Shown here one piece after another: positions 53,914 through 63,661 of a stretch of DNA of 64,000 nt. Below the pieces are notes generated by a model. That model was not told the DNA's origin. It did no database searches and saw nothing but the letters and a program-made list of their open reading frames with translations. The stretch spans positions 1 through 64,000 of the forward strand of contig JANLTC010000233.1 of assembly GCA_031362725.1 (NCBI GenBank). The letters are read 5' to 3'. Both the position numbers and the translations under genes were made by a program. This DNA comes from PR03 sp031362725 (GTDB taxonomy: Bacteria; Myxococcota_A; UBA9160; PR03). Position 1 is the stretch's first letter. The number at the start of each line of letters is the position of its first letter.

Positions 53914-55161
53914 ATGCCGATCGCCAAATCCTCGACGAATCCGTACGAGAACCCGGCGCTGATGCGCTGGCTCGATTCCTACGAAGGCGTGCCGGAGTGG
54001 ACCGATCCCGCGGAGACGCCCGCCGAGCGCGCCGCGCGATCGCCGTTCGGCGAACGCGTCTACGAGCTCTTCACGCTCGCCGGCGTGACACTGCCCGGGC
54101 TCGCGCTGCTGGCCGCGCTGGCGGCCGTCGCAACGAGCGGCGCACGCGTGCTCGGCGTGTCGCTGCTCGGTTTCGAGCGCTCGCCGGTGAGCCCGATCCT
54201 GGTCGCGATCCTGCTCGGGCTCGCGATCCGCAACACGATCGGGATGCCGGCCGTCTACGAAGCCGGCGTGCGACTCGGCTTGAAGCGCATCTTGCGCGCG
54301 GGCGTCGCGCTGCTCGGGCTGCAACTGAGTCTCTCGGCGGCAGGCGCGATCGGGCTCATCGCGCTGCCGATCGTCGCGGGCTGCATCGTCTCGGCACTCG
54401 CGCTGGCCGGGTTCGTCGGCCGCCGCTTCGGATTGCCGCCGCGTCTCGCGACGCTGATCGCCGTCGGCACCGCGATCTGCGGCAACACGGCAATCGTCGC
54501 AACCGCGCCCGTGATCGGAGCCGACGACGACGAGACCAGTTACGCAGTCGGCTGCATCACCGTCTTCGGATTGCTCGCGCTGCTCGGCTACCCGTTCCTG
54601 TCGCACGCGCTGTTTGCAGGCGACGCGACGAAGGCGGGCCTCTTCCTCGGCACCGCGATCCACGACACGGCGCAGGTCGCCGGCGCCGGCCTGCTCTATC
54701 TCCAGCAATACGGCGACGCGACGGCGCTCGAGACGGCGACCGTCACCAAGCTGGTGCGCAATCTGTGCATGCTCGTCGTGATTCCCGGCATCGCGCTGCA
54801 GCACCGGCGCCGGCACGGCGCTGCGAACCGCACGCGCGCCGACTGGCGTCAGGCCGTGCCCGGCTTCGTGTTCGCGTTCGTCGCGCTGACGGCGCTACGC
54901 ACGGTAGGCGATCTCGGCGATCGCCCGTTCGGCCTGCTCGCGCCGGAGACCTGGCGCGCCTGTCTCGACTGGGCGAGCTGGCTCTCCGCCGCTTGCCTCA
55001 CGGTCGCGATGGCGTCGGTGGGACTCGGCACCAGCCTCGCGCGACTGCGCAGTCTCGGGTTGCGCCCGCTCGCAGCGGGACTCGCGATCGCGCTGCTGGT
55101 CGGTGCGGTCAGCTACGCGCTGATCCGCGTGATCGCGCCGGCCGCGCAGCATCTGCTGTAG
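53914..55161 (+). CDS. YeiH/UPF0324 family putative sulfate exporter
   Basis: 415 residues with about ten membrane helices after a soluble N-terminus containing NPYENPALMRWLDSYEGVPE. Family hallmarks are ILLGLAIRNTIGMP, GVALLGLQLSLS, GTAICGNTAIVATAPVIGAD and LGTAIHDTAQVAGAGLL. The family is annotated as putative sulfate or anion exporters in the inner membrane. The ATG at 53914 is taken; an in-frame GTG at 53893 overlaps the likely ribosome binding site GGAGG. It is the first intact gene in the degraded stretch and stands alone. Confidence 0.88.
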   Translation: MPIAKSSTNPYENPALMRWLDSYEGVPEWTDPAETPAERAARSPFGERVYELFTLAGVTLPGLALLAALAAVATSGARVLGVSLLGFERSPVSPILVAILLGLAIRNTIGMPAVYEAGVRLGLKRILRAGVALLGLQLSLSAAGAIGLIALPIVAGCIVSALALAGFVGRRFGLPPRLATLIAVGTAICGNTAIVATAPVIGADDDETSYAVGCITVFGLLALLGYPFLSHALFAGDATKAGLFLGTAIHDTAQVAGAGLLYLQQYGDATALETATVTKLVRNLCMLVVIPGIALQHRRRHGAANRTRADWRQAVPGFVFAFVALTALRTVGDLGDRPFGLLAPETWRACLDWASWLSAACLTVAMASVGLGTSLARLRSLGLRPLAAGLAIALLVGAVSYALIRVIAPAAQHLL

Positions 55162-55166
55162 CGAAC

Positions 55167-55280
55167 GCGGCGCCGGCGTCGGAGCAGGCAGATGGTGCCG
55201 GCCGCAATCGATAGGCAGAGGCCCGTCGTCGGCTCGGGCACGACGGCCGGTAGTGCAACGTCCTTTCTGCAAAAGGCGCC
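55167..55280 (-). pseudogene. Orphan PEP-CTERM tail of a lost exported protein
   Basis: The minus strand encodes ALPAVVPEPTTGLCLSIAAG, then a short hydrophobic end and five Arg residues: a complete PEP-CTERM sorting signal without the protein it belongs to. Upstream on this strand, within 50-100 nt, lies the IS256 transposase remnant. The body of the gene was probably lost to that insertion and later deletion. The YeiH gene stop is only a few bases downstream. Confidence 0.6.
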
Positions 55281-55324
55281 GGATCGCGGCGTAGAGTTGA
55301 GATGGCGGGCCAAGCCCGCTCTCC

Positions 55325-56046
55325 TTGTGGGTGACGAGCATGGACGTGTCGCGCGCCGCGGCGGAGCTCGACGCGCGCTACGAGAAGGTCCGCCATGCCG
55401 GCTCGGTGATCAGCTGCGCCGTGCTCGTGGCGATGGGCGTACGCGAAGAGGACGGCAAGCGCATGCTGCTCGGCGTCTCGGTGTCGCTCTCCGAGGCCGA
55501 AGTACACTGGCGCGCGTTCCTCGAAGGGCTTGGCAAGCGCGGGCTCGAAGTGACGAAGCCCGTCACGAGCGACGATCACGCGGGGCTACGCGCTGCGCGA
55601 CGCGCCGTCTTCCCGAACCTGCCTTGGCAGCGCTGCCAGTTCCATCTGCAGCAGAACGCACAGCACTACGTTCCAAACATCGCGCTGCGCCCGCAGGTCG
55701 CACGAGATCTGCGCTCCGTGTCCAACACAACCGAGCGCGGCGAAGCGGACGAGCGACTCGCCAAGTTCATCAAGAAGTACGGCGCTCCGCACCGAAGCTC
55801 GCGGAGTGGATGGAGACGAACGTGCCCGACGGCTTCGCCGTCTTCGCGTTGCCCGAGCCGCATCGCCGACGCCTACGCACGACCAACGCAATCGAACGGC
55901 TCAACCGCGAACTGCATCGACGTACACGCGTTGCGACGCTGTTCCCGAACGAGGCCTCGCTCCTCGGCCTGGTCTCGGCGATCGCCGCCGAGATCAGCGA
56001 GGACTTGGAAACGGGACGCATCTACTGGAACCCGGAGAGCGAGTGA
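55325..56046 (+). mobile_element. IS256-family (Mutator-type) transposase remnant, 5'-truncated and frameshifted
   Basis: The first frame (to about 55790) has DARYEKVRHAG, then WRAFLEGLGKRG, VTSDDHAGLRAARRAVFP and NLPWQRCQFHLQQNAQHYVP, the catalytic core of IS256 transposases. The second frame continues KLAEWMETNVPDGF, RRRLRTTNAIERLNRELHRR and FPNEASLLGLVSAIAAEISE to the stop at 56046. All three DDE residues can be located (LDARY, SDDH, IERLN) but the frame breaks near 55790 and the N-terminal third is missing. Inverted terminal repeats were not identified. Confidence 0.85.
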
Positions 56047-56198
56047 GGACGCCAGCTCAACCGCTCTTACAAAAGTAGAGTTGCTTAGTCGTCAGCGCGC
56101 CCTCTACCATTGTCATAGATATCTTGTTTGACAACACTAGCCGCGCCCTGGGCCAGCCGTAAATTGAGGACAGGGAGCTTAGTTCACGGAGGAGCCAA

Positions 56199-56345
56199 GT
56201 GGATTCATCAAAGCCGGCCCAGCCGACGGGCGCACCCGAAGCAAGCGCCGCGGAAGCCAAACTTCGGACCGAGGAACGCCTCGTTCAAAGCACACCAAAG
56301 GGTTACATCCGGGTGGTGAAACCGCCGGATGGTAAGACGGACTAG
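56199..56345 (+). CDS. 48-residue protein preceding the DUF1036 gene
   Basis: A short frame from a GTG at 56199 to TAG at 56343-56345. It starts MDSSKPAQPTGAPEASAAEA and ends with RVVKPPDGKTD; composition is hydrophilic with no signal peptide. Support: a good site (ACGGAGGAGCCAA) directly upstream, non-random composition, and the DUF1036 gene starting 14 nt later with its own site. The region is visibly less GC-rich than its surroundings. Function unknown. Confidence 0.55.
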   Translation: MDSSKPAQPTGAPEASAAEAKLRTEERLVQSTPKGYIRVVKPPDGKTD

Positions 56346-56359
56346 GACGGGAGGAGAAA

Positions 56360-56854
56360 ATGGCGCTTTTTTTCCAAAACGCGATGGGTACACCGGTATG
56401 GGTCGCCTTTGCCTATTACGACCCGCTTTGTGGGCCTGCGAATCAGAACTTCCGCAAGCAGGGGTGGTGGCGACTTGAGCCCTACCACACGTTTACGGGC
56501 TCGCCATTGTTTAACGCCTGGGATGTCGATCTCCGGACGATCAACAGATTTGCCTATTTTTACGCAGAGACCGACGGCAATCGCTCCAATTGGAGCGGCA
56601 GTGGCAACGGTTGGCTCAGTGTGAATCCAGCGGCGACATTCGACCAATGCGCGTTTGAGGACACAGGCAATAGTCAGTGGGTGAATTTCAATGAGATAGA
56701 CTTTACGTGGATCAAGGACTTCACGCGGGCTGACCCATTCTGGGATATGGTGGTGTTACTATGGCACTGGGAAGGAAGAAACAGGATCGGGTATACACAG
56801 CAGATGAGAAAGCCTAATGGTGAGATCGTGCAATCCGGCATAGGACCAGGATGA
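56360..56854 (+). CDS. DUF1036-like protein
   Basis: 164 residues rich in Trp, Phe, Tyr and Asn. The order PVWVAFAYYDPLC, QGWWRLEPYHT, NRFAYFYAETDGN and WSGSGNGWLS matches DUF1036-like proteins, small beta-rich proteins of unknown function. There is no obvious signal peptide. The ATG at 56360 has GGGAGGAGAAA upstream. Base composition and codon use (frequent A/T in third positions) differ from neighbours, suggesting recent acquisition along with the 48-residue gene. The stop overlaps an ATG of a weak following frame. Confidence 0.78.
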   Translation: MALFFQNAMGTPVWVAFAYYDPLCGPANQNFRKQGWWRLEPYHTFTGSPLFNAWDVDLRTINRFAYFYAETDGNRSNWSGSGNGWLSVNPAATFDQCAFEDTGNSQWVNFNEIDFTWIKDFTRADPFWDMVVLLWHWEGRNRIGYTQQMRKPNGEIVQSGIGPG

Positions 56855-57084
56855 GCGATGGTCTCGATAGAGCCCTCCCCGAATCCGATACGACACCGGC
56901 TCGTGTGGAGGACGATCCCACCTGTGCAGCGATCTCGGAGAAACCGGACTGCGCCTCGATCGAGATCCTCGGTTCACTGCGCGAGCTGCTCGCGACTCCG
57001 CCGGCAATCCCGCTCACGCACACGCCAACACACCGCCCAAGCCTGACGCCGCCAGGGCGAGGCGGCTCGCGTTGGCAGAGCTGA
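56851..57084 (+). CDS. Doubtful 77-residue frame coupled to the DUF1036 gene
   Basis: An ATG at 56851 overlaps the DUF1036 stop (ATGA). The first ~55 residues are fairly normal in composition (CASIEILGSLRELLATPP), but the last part runs through the IS91 transposase remnant in another frame, so any original gene has lost its end. Listed because of the coupling; it may not be a gene. Confidence 0.28.
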   Translation: MSDGLDRALPESDTTPARVEDDPTCAAISEKPDCASIEILGSLRELLATPPAIPLTHTPTHRPSLTPPGRGGSRWQS

Positions 57085-57295
57085 TGAAGCGCGTCTCGCC
57101 ATCGACGTACTCGAGTGTCCGCGCTGCCGCGGACGGATGCGCATCCTCGCGGCGGTCCACCCGCCCGACACCACGTCGGCCATCCTCGCCTGCATGGTCC
57201 TCGCGGTGCGCGCCCCACCGCTTGCACCGGCGCGCCGTGACGACGGCTTCGACGACGAAGCGGCCGACCAATCTCCCGCCGACCTCGAAGCATAG
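57020..57295 (+). mobile_element. IS91-family transposase C-terminal remnant, frameshifted
   Basis: One frame gives ARRLALAELMKRV; after a one-base loss near 57092 the next frame gives AIDVLECPRCRGRMRILAAV, then HPPDTTSAIL and a short acidic end at the TAG 57293-57295. This is the conserved tail of IS91-like transposases (zinc-binding C-P-x-C followed by RMRILAAI). Everything upstream is missing. The dispersed 80-nt element begins at its last codons. Confidence 0.78.
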
Positions 57296-57368
57296 TAAGT
57301 ACAAGCGGGACTTTGTTGTCCGATAAAGAGATCTATGGCAATTGCTGGCTGAGCGCGAGAGCCAACGG
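57284..57368 (+). repeat. Dispersed element, copy a (hairpin at 57346-57364)
   Basis: Starts in the last codons of the IS91 remnant (GAAGCATAGTAAGTACAAGC) and ends in the hairpin TGGCT-GAGCGCGAG-AGCCA followed by ACGG. It aligns with copy b at 63877-63959 over its whole length with small gaps. The cyclase fragment on the other strand stops inside it. It may be a transposon end. Confidence 0.7.
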
Positions 57369-57690
57369 GCGCGCGAGTTCGCGGAGCGCGCGCTGCATGC
57401 CAACGGCGGCGCGAACCGCGCGGATCGCGTCGTCCTCGGCGACGCGCGGCACACCGAACGCAGCGAGCACGCCGTCGCCGGGCGGCTGCACGACGCGGCC
57501 GCCGTGCACCTCCACCGCAGCCGACATCGCGCGGTGATGGCGGTCCATCAGCCGGCGCGCGGACTCGGCGTCGAGGCGCTCGTGCACTGAGACCGAGCCG
57601 ATCAGATCGGCGAAGACGATCGTGACGATCTTGCGCGAGACGGCGTCGGCGGCCGGACGCGCCCGATGAACTTCGCTCGCCTTCGGCTCG
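57365..57690 (-). pseudogene. Class III adenylate/guanylate cyclase fragment
   Basis: The minus strand reads KIVTIVFADLIGSVSVHERL, then RRLMDRHHRAM, AAVEVHGGRVV and GDGVLAAFGVPRVAEDDAIR, the first half of a class III cyclase catalytic domain. The metal-binding Asp residues of FADLIGS and GDGVLAAFG are present. Similarity ends at about 57365, where the dispersed hairpin begins, and starts abruptly at about 57690, where the asparagine synthetase fragment ends. Both ends are therefore breakpoints and the fragment cannot make an active enzyme. Confidence 0.72.
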
Positions 57691-58022
57691 CTGTGTCTTC
57701 GTAGAGATGCAGCACGATCTCGGAGTCGGAGCGCGTGCGCAGTCGGTGGCCGCGCCCTTCGAGCTCGCGCTGGATGCGTTCGTAGTCGTAGAACTCGCCG
57801 TTCACGACCGCGTGGATCTGCTCATCCTCGTTGGTGATCGGCTGGTCGCCGGTCGCAAGGTCGATGATCGAGAGCCGCGCGTGGCCGATGCCCACGCGCG
57901 CGAGTGGCGCCACCCAGACGCGCTGGCCATCCGAACCGCGGTGGTGGAGCTCGCGTGGCGCGCCAGAGTGTCTCCTCCGGGACCGGGCCATTCGTCGAGA
58001 ACACCGTCACGATTCCACACAT
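57691..58022 (-). pseudogene. Asparagine synthetase N-terminal fragment (glutaminase domain)
   Basis: From an ATG at 58022, with AGGAGAAG upstream, the product is MCGIVTVFSTNGPVPEETLW, including the nucleophile Cys2. A frameshift near 57955 is needed to continue with RELHHRGSDGQRVWVAPLAR, LSIIDLATGDQPITNEDE and VVNGEFYDYERI up to LHLYEDT. The rest of the glutaminase domain and the whole synthetase domain are missing; sequence switches to the cyclase fragment at about 57690. It follows the MFS gene with a 16-nt overlap, so the two were once an operon. Confidence 0.78.
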
Positions 58023-59257
58023 GCTGCTTCTCCTGTGATCATCCGGCGGACCTCCGCCGATGCGAGCCATGAGGCAGCGACGACCGCGAGCATCGCGGCG
58101 CCCGCGATTGCGCAGCCCGCCGCCGGACCGAACGCACGCGCCAGCAAGCCGCAACCGAGATTGCTGAGCGGTGTCATTCCGAGGAAGCCGAGCGAGTGGA
58201 CCGAGAGCACGCGCGCGCGGTTGGCGCTGCTCGCGTTCTCTTGGAACAACGCTCGGCTGGTGTTGAAGAAGAGCGAGTGCAGCATGCCCCACGCGAACAC
58301 GATCGCCACGAACGCCCAGAACGGGGGACTCGCCGCGATCGCGAAGAGGCACGCGCAGACACCCACGAGCGCCACCAGGAAGGCCCGGCCCTGGCGCCGC
58401 AGCCCGCCGCGCAGCAACACCGCGAGCGACCCGGCCATTGCCCCGAGCGAGAGCACCATCCACTGCAGCGCGAGCTCGCGGGCGCCACCTTTGTAGAAGT
58501 CGCGGATCAGCAGCGGGCCGAGCACCTGGAACGGGCCCATGAAGAACAACCCATTGGCCGCGACGAGCAGCGCCACCGGAAGCAGGCGCGGCGAGTGCGC
58601 AACCTCGACGAGCCCGCTCTTCAGCGCGGCGAGTGTGCCAGAGCCGTCACCGATCGCTGTCGGGCGGACATGCGCCGGCAACTGGCGCACCGCGAGCAGA
58701 CCCGCCAGTAGGATGCCCGCCTGGAGCGTCAGCGCAACGGCGCTTCCGAGCGGCTCCGCGATGCCGCCGAGCCGCGAGCCAGCGGCCGACGCCGTGAACT
58801 GCACGAACGTCGCGCCGGTGATCGCCCGCAACAGGTTGCCCCGTGCGACGTGCGACACCTGGGCGTCGCGCGCCGGCGCAGCGAATGCCTGGATCGTTCC
58901 CCACGCGAGCGCGAAGACGAGCAGCAACGAGAGCGCGAGATGATCGGAGCCGATCGCGGCGGCGAGCGCCGCGGTGATCGCCGCCGCCCCGACGTGGAGC
59001 CAGGCCAGAAGCCGTCGCAGTTCGACGCGATCTGCGAGCAAGCCCCCAAAGAGCACCAACCCGAGCGTCGGTAGCGCCAGACACATCTGCGCGACGCCCA
59101 CCCACGACGCGGACGCGCGTAGCTCCCCGACGACGAGCCACGAGAAGACCACCTGGTTCATCGAAGAGGCGAGCGCCCAACTCCCGACCGAACCCAGGAA
59201 CCACGCGTACGGCGAAGGCATCGCGCGGACCGGGGCGACGATCGGGGCATCGAGCAT
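58007..59257 (-). CDS. MFS transporter (EntS/MdtH-like exporter)
   Basis: 416 residues with 12 predicted membrane helices. The start FLGSVGSWALASSMNQVVFSW and the loop LFGGLLADRVELRRLL, a variant of the MFS motif A, fit enterobactin-exporter-like MFS proteins. No frameshift was seen and the frame runs full family length, so it is probably functional. Its 3' end overlaps the asparagine synthetase fragment. In similar pairs an MFS exporter beside an asparagine-synthetase-type enzyme belongs to a peptide or natural-product locus; here the partner is broken. Confidence 0.85.
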   Translation of the reverse strand: MLDAPIVAPVRAMPSPYAWFLGSVGSWALASSMNQVVFSWLVVGELRASASWVGVAQMCLALPTLGLVLFGGLLADRVELRRLLAWLHVGAAAITAALAAAIGSDHLALSLLLVFALAWGTIQAFAAPARDAQVSHVARGNLLRAITGATFVQFTASAAGSRLGGIAEPLGSAVALTLQAGILLAGLLAVRQLPAHVRPTAIGDGSGTLAALKSGLVEVAHSPRLLPVALLVAANGLFFMGPFQVLGPLLIRDFYKGGARELALQWMVLSLGAMAGSLAVLLRGGLRRQGRAFLVALVGVCACLFAIAASPPFWAFVAIVFAWGMLHSLFFNTSRALFQENASSANRARVLSVHSLGFLGMTPLSNLGCGLLARAFGPAAGCAIAGAAMLAVVAASWLASAEVRRMITGEAACVES

Positions 59258-59433
59258 CGACGCACGCTATCGCAGCGCGCGGCTTCGGAGCTGTGAACTG
59301 GGGCACAACGGGGCGGCTTGGCCGCGCGAGCCCGCTCATCGCATGGCGCAGCAAGCGCCGCCCGGTCGAGATCCAGCGTGTACGGATGATGCTCGCTCTG
59401 CCCTTCGCCATGGGCTCTTCCTCCTTCCCCACG

Positions 59434-59810
59434 CTAGCGGGTGAGCAGTCCCGACTCCGAGAGCGCGCGCTCGAGCAGATCGGCGACCTCGAGGACCGAC
59501 GCCCAATGGCGCCGGTGCGCGAGATCGAGTCGCTCCCGCTGGACCTTGAGCACGCCGAGGACATCGCGCCACTTCCGATCCGAGGCGCCGCCTCCCTGCC
59601 GGTACCAGTCGCGCTTGCGAAGGATCAGGTCGAGCGCGGCTCGCCGAGAATCGAACTCGACAGCGAGCCGCCGAGGACGATCGCCAGCTTCTGCGCGGCG
59701 TTCATCGCGCGCCACGCTTCGATCTGGCGCCGCTCGATCTCGATCGAGGTGTCTCGCGATTGGGTCCGAGCCGGCATTTCGAGCAGCATACCTGCCGCCC
59801 TGGAGTGCAC
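59434..59810 (-). pseudogene. Remnant of a small-ORF/nucleotidyltransferase pair
   Basis: The upstream frame begins with MPARTQSRDTSIEIERRQIE and continues with AWRAMNAAQKLAIV, like small partners of nucleotidyltransferases, then stops. A different frame provides EFDSRRAALDLILRKRDWYR, SDRKWRDVLGVLKVQRERLD and LEVADLLERALSESGL, the C-terminal end of such nucleotidyltransferases, terminating at 59434. The middle with the catalytic GS/DxD core is missing. A deletion joining the two genes explains this. Confidence 0.5.
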
Positions 59811-60447
59811 TCAGGAGGCAACGATCGCCCGATTCCGATCTCCCGGAGCCGGGGGGGCGGAGCACTCGCGATCGCCGCGGTGGCTGGAATCGCGTGGTGT
59901 CGGCGGACGTCGTCGCGAGTCGCCTCAGACCCTGAGCGGGACCATGAACGGTCAAATCGTGCTCTTGACCGAGAATGAGTCTCCTGACGACTCCCGACGC
60001 AACGGGAGTGACGCGCTCTTGCTTCTTCGGACCTTGGATCGTGAGAGGATCTCGAAACCGTCGTAGCGCCAGGCCGGTATACACCAGGATCGGAGCGCTG
60101 CTGCAGTCTCCAAGACACCCGAAGAGCCCTGCGAAATGGAGCACCACGCCCGGCTTCGCTTCCCGGCGCCTCCACCATTCACGCCCTGGTCCACGACCTG
60201 CGAAACGCGCAGGCGTTCTTCTGAGTACCGAGATCGCTTCGCCGGAGCTTGTCGATCTGGACACATCAGGGCGTAGTCCGCGCGATGCAGATCGTGCGTC
60301 CACGACAACCGATGCACGAACCGACTCCGGTCATTCCCCTGCGGCGGCCATGACAAGCCCCGAGAGGACGCAGCGCCGAGAACCAGACGCAACGCATCGC
60401 GGTTCCAATCGGGGATTCACGATCGATCGTGAGCGTCCTGGCAAGTA
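59811..60447. other. Gap without recognisable genes
   Basis: Open frames on both strands have the composition of non-coding GC-rich sequence and match nothing I know. The stretch holds the repeat element at 59969-60009 and ends at hairpin copy c. It looks like decayed sequence. Confidence 0.5.
59969..60009 (+). repeat. GAGAATGAG element, second copy, with nested hairpins
   Basis: GAGAATGAG at 59971 begins a 26-nt segment matching 23 of 26 positions with 53430-53455. GAGTC (59977-59981) can pair with GACTC (59989-59993), and ACTCCC (59990-59995) with GGGAGT (60004-60009), two mutually exclusive stems. Confidence 0.5.
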
Positions 60448-60468
60448 CCGGCTGAGCGCGAGAGCCGG
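60448..60468 (+). repeat. Dispersed hairpin repeat, copy c
   Basis: CCGGCT-GAGCGCGAG-AGCCGG, a 6-bp stem with the same 9-nt loop as copies a and b. Where those have T-A at one stem position this copy has C-G, so pairing is kept while sequence changes. Confidence 0.6.
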
Positions 60469-60492
60469 CGGCTGGCCGGGCGCATGACGCTG

Positions 60493-60511
60493 AACCCGAC
60501 CTGATCGGGTT
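60493..60511 (+). terminator. Hairpin with short T-run upstream of katG
   Basis: AACCCGA at 60493-60499 pairs perfectly with TCGGGTT at 60505-60511 around a 5-nt loop, followed after GTCAGC by TTTT. It resembles an intrinsic terminator closing off the degraded region, or a regulatory stem in the katG leader. Confidence 0.45.
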
Positions 60512-60597
60512 GTCAGCTTTTGAAGCAAGAGTGTTGCGCTAGCCCGTACAGCGTTTAGTCTCGACGCCGTTTCAACACACCCTCGCAGGAGCGCCGC

Positions 60598-62838
<2,241 letters not shown>

Positions 62839-62852
62839 TCCCGGAGCAGGAC

Positions 62853-63062
62853 TCACTCGCAAGTGTGAACGGAAGCGCGTTCTGACTCGAGAATGAATGA
62901 ACGGCGGCGTTCGATGCGCAGCGCAGCCTCGAGCGGGAGGTGCTCCGCACCGATCACCGCACGCAGGACTCCTGCCACGGCGATCGGCGGCTGCGCGGGC
63001 AGCGGGGCCAACGGCGGGCGAGCAGACGCAGATCCCGTACAGATCGCGATCAGCGTGATCAT
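62853..63062 (-). CDS. Doubtful small exported protein
   Basis: 69 residues from an ATG at 63062: LIAICTGSASARPPLAPLPA could be a short signal peptide, but no ribosome binding site precedes it and the rest is Arg-rich and unrecognised. It would follow the small membrane-protein gene by 33 nt on the same strand. It may be chance. Confidence 0.25.
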   Translation of the reverse strand: MITLIAICTGSASARPPLAPLPAQPPIAVAGVLRAVIGAEHLPLEAALRIERRRSFILESERASVHTCE

Positions 63063-63095
63063 GTTGAGAGCGCGCGTGCGATGGGGAACGCACGA

Positions 63096-63218
63096 CTATT
63101 TCTTGGACACGTTGTTGATCACGACGACCAGCAGGACCACCACCAGTACGCCGATCAGCGTCCAGATCCACATCCCTCCGCCCATGGACCCACTCATCCA
63201 TCCGTCTGCATGATTCAT
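63096..63218 (-). CDS. 40-residue single-helix membrane protein
   Basis: MNHADGWMSGSMGGGMWIWT followed by a Val/Leu-rich membrane helix and NNVSKK. The His, Met and Gly-rich N-terminus is typical of small membrane proteins found with metal or stress genes. The ATG at 63218 has GGAGCTTCG upstream and shares one base with the stop of the preceding gene (TGATG), so the pair is coupled. Function unknown. Confidence 0.7.
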   Translation of the reverse strand: MNHADGWMSGSMGGGMWIWTLIGVLVVVLLVVVINNVSKK

Positions 63219-63661
63219 CACGAAGCTCCTTTCGTTGCGCTGCGGCCCGCCCACCACCGGGCGAACAGGAACGTGAGCGGCGGCAGCAGCGTCAATTGGA
63301 GCAGCGGCCACAAGCCCGCGCCGAGCACGGGCACCACGGGCATGCGCTCGGTGTACGACCAGCGCCCGGCGGCCAGCGCCGCATGTTCCACCAGCGCCCC
63401 AGCTGCGAGCCCCAGAACAGCGGCCGTGGCGTAGTGGTTCCAGCGTCCGCGCAAGCCCCAGCCGAGATCAGCGGCGATCAGCGCGCTCGCCGCGTAGAGC
63501 ATCAAGATGATTCCCACATCACCCGCCGCCGCCCGCGTACAAGTACCGAGCGTGCTCGTCCAGGATCGCCCCACCATTTCGACATATGCGGACATCTGCG
63601 CCATTTCCCAGATTTCGTTCACGACGAAGCCCGCCAACACCGTCGTCGTGAAGAACCGCAT
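63218..63661 (-). CDS. Four-helix membrane protein of unknown function
   Basis: 147 residues with four hydrophobic helices: N-terminal FFTTTVLAGFVVNEIWEMAQ, then DVGIILMLYAASALIA, AVLGLAAGALVEHAAL and LLQLTLLPPLTFLFARWW. Glu, His and Arg residues near helix ends (EIWEM, EHAA) could matter for function. No family recognised. The ATG at 63661 is used. It is translationally coupled to the 40-residue membrane protein and lies downstream of, and convergent with, katG. Confidence 0.72.
   Translation of the reverse strand: MRFFTTTVLAGFVVNEIWEMAQMSAYVEMVGRSWTSTLGTCTRAAAGDVGIILMLYAASALIAADLGWGLRGRWNHYATAAVLGLAAGALVEHAALAAGRWSYTERMPVVPVLGAGLWPLLQLTLLPPLTFLFARWWAGRSATKGAS

Noticed and set aside
59975..60487. 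A 170-residue plus-strand frame in the 60-kb gap
   Set aside because: Ser/Arg/Pro-rich, no ribosome binding site, no similarity; it also runs through two repeat elements.
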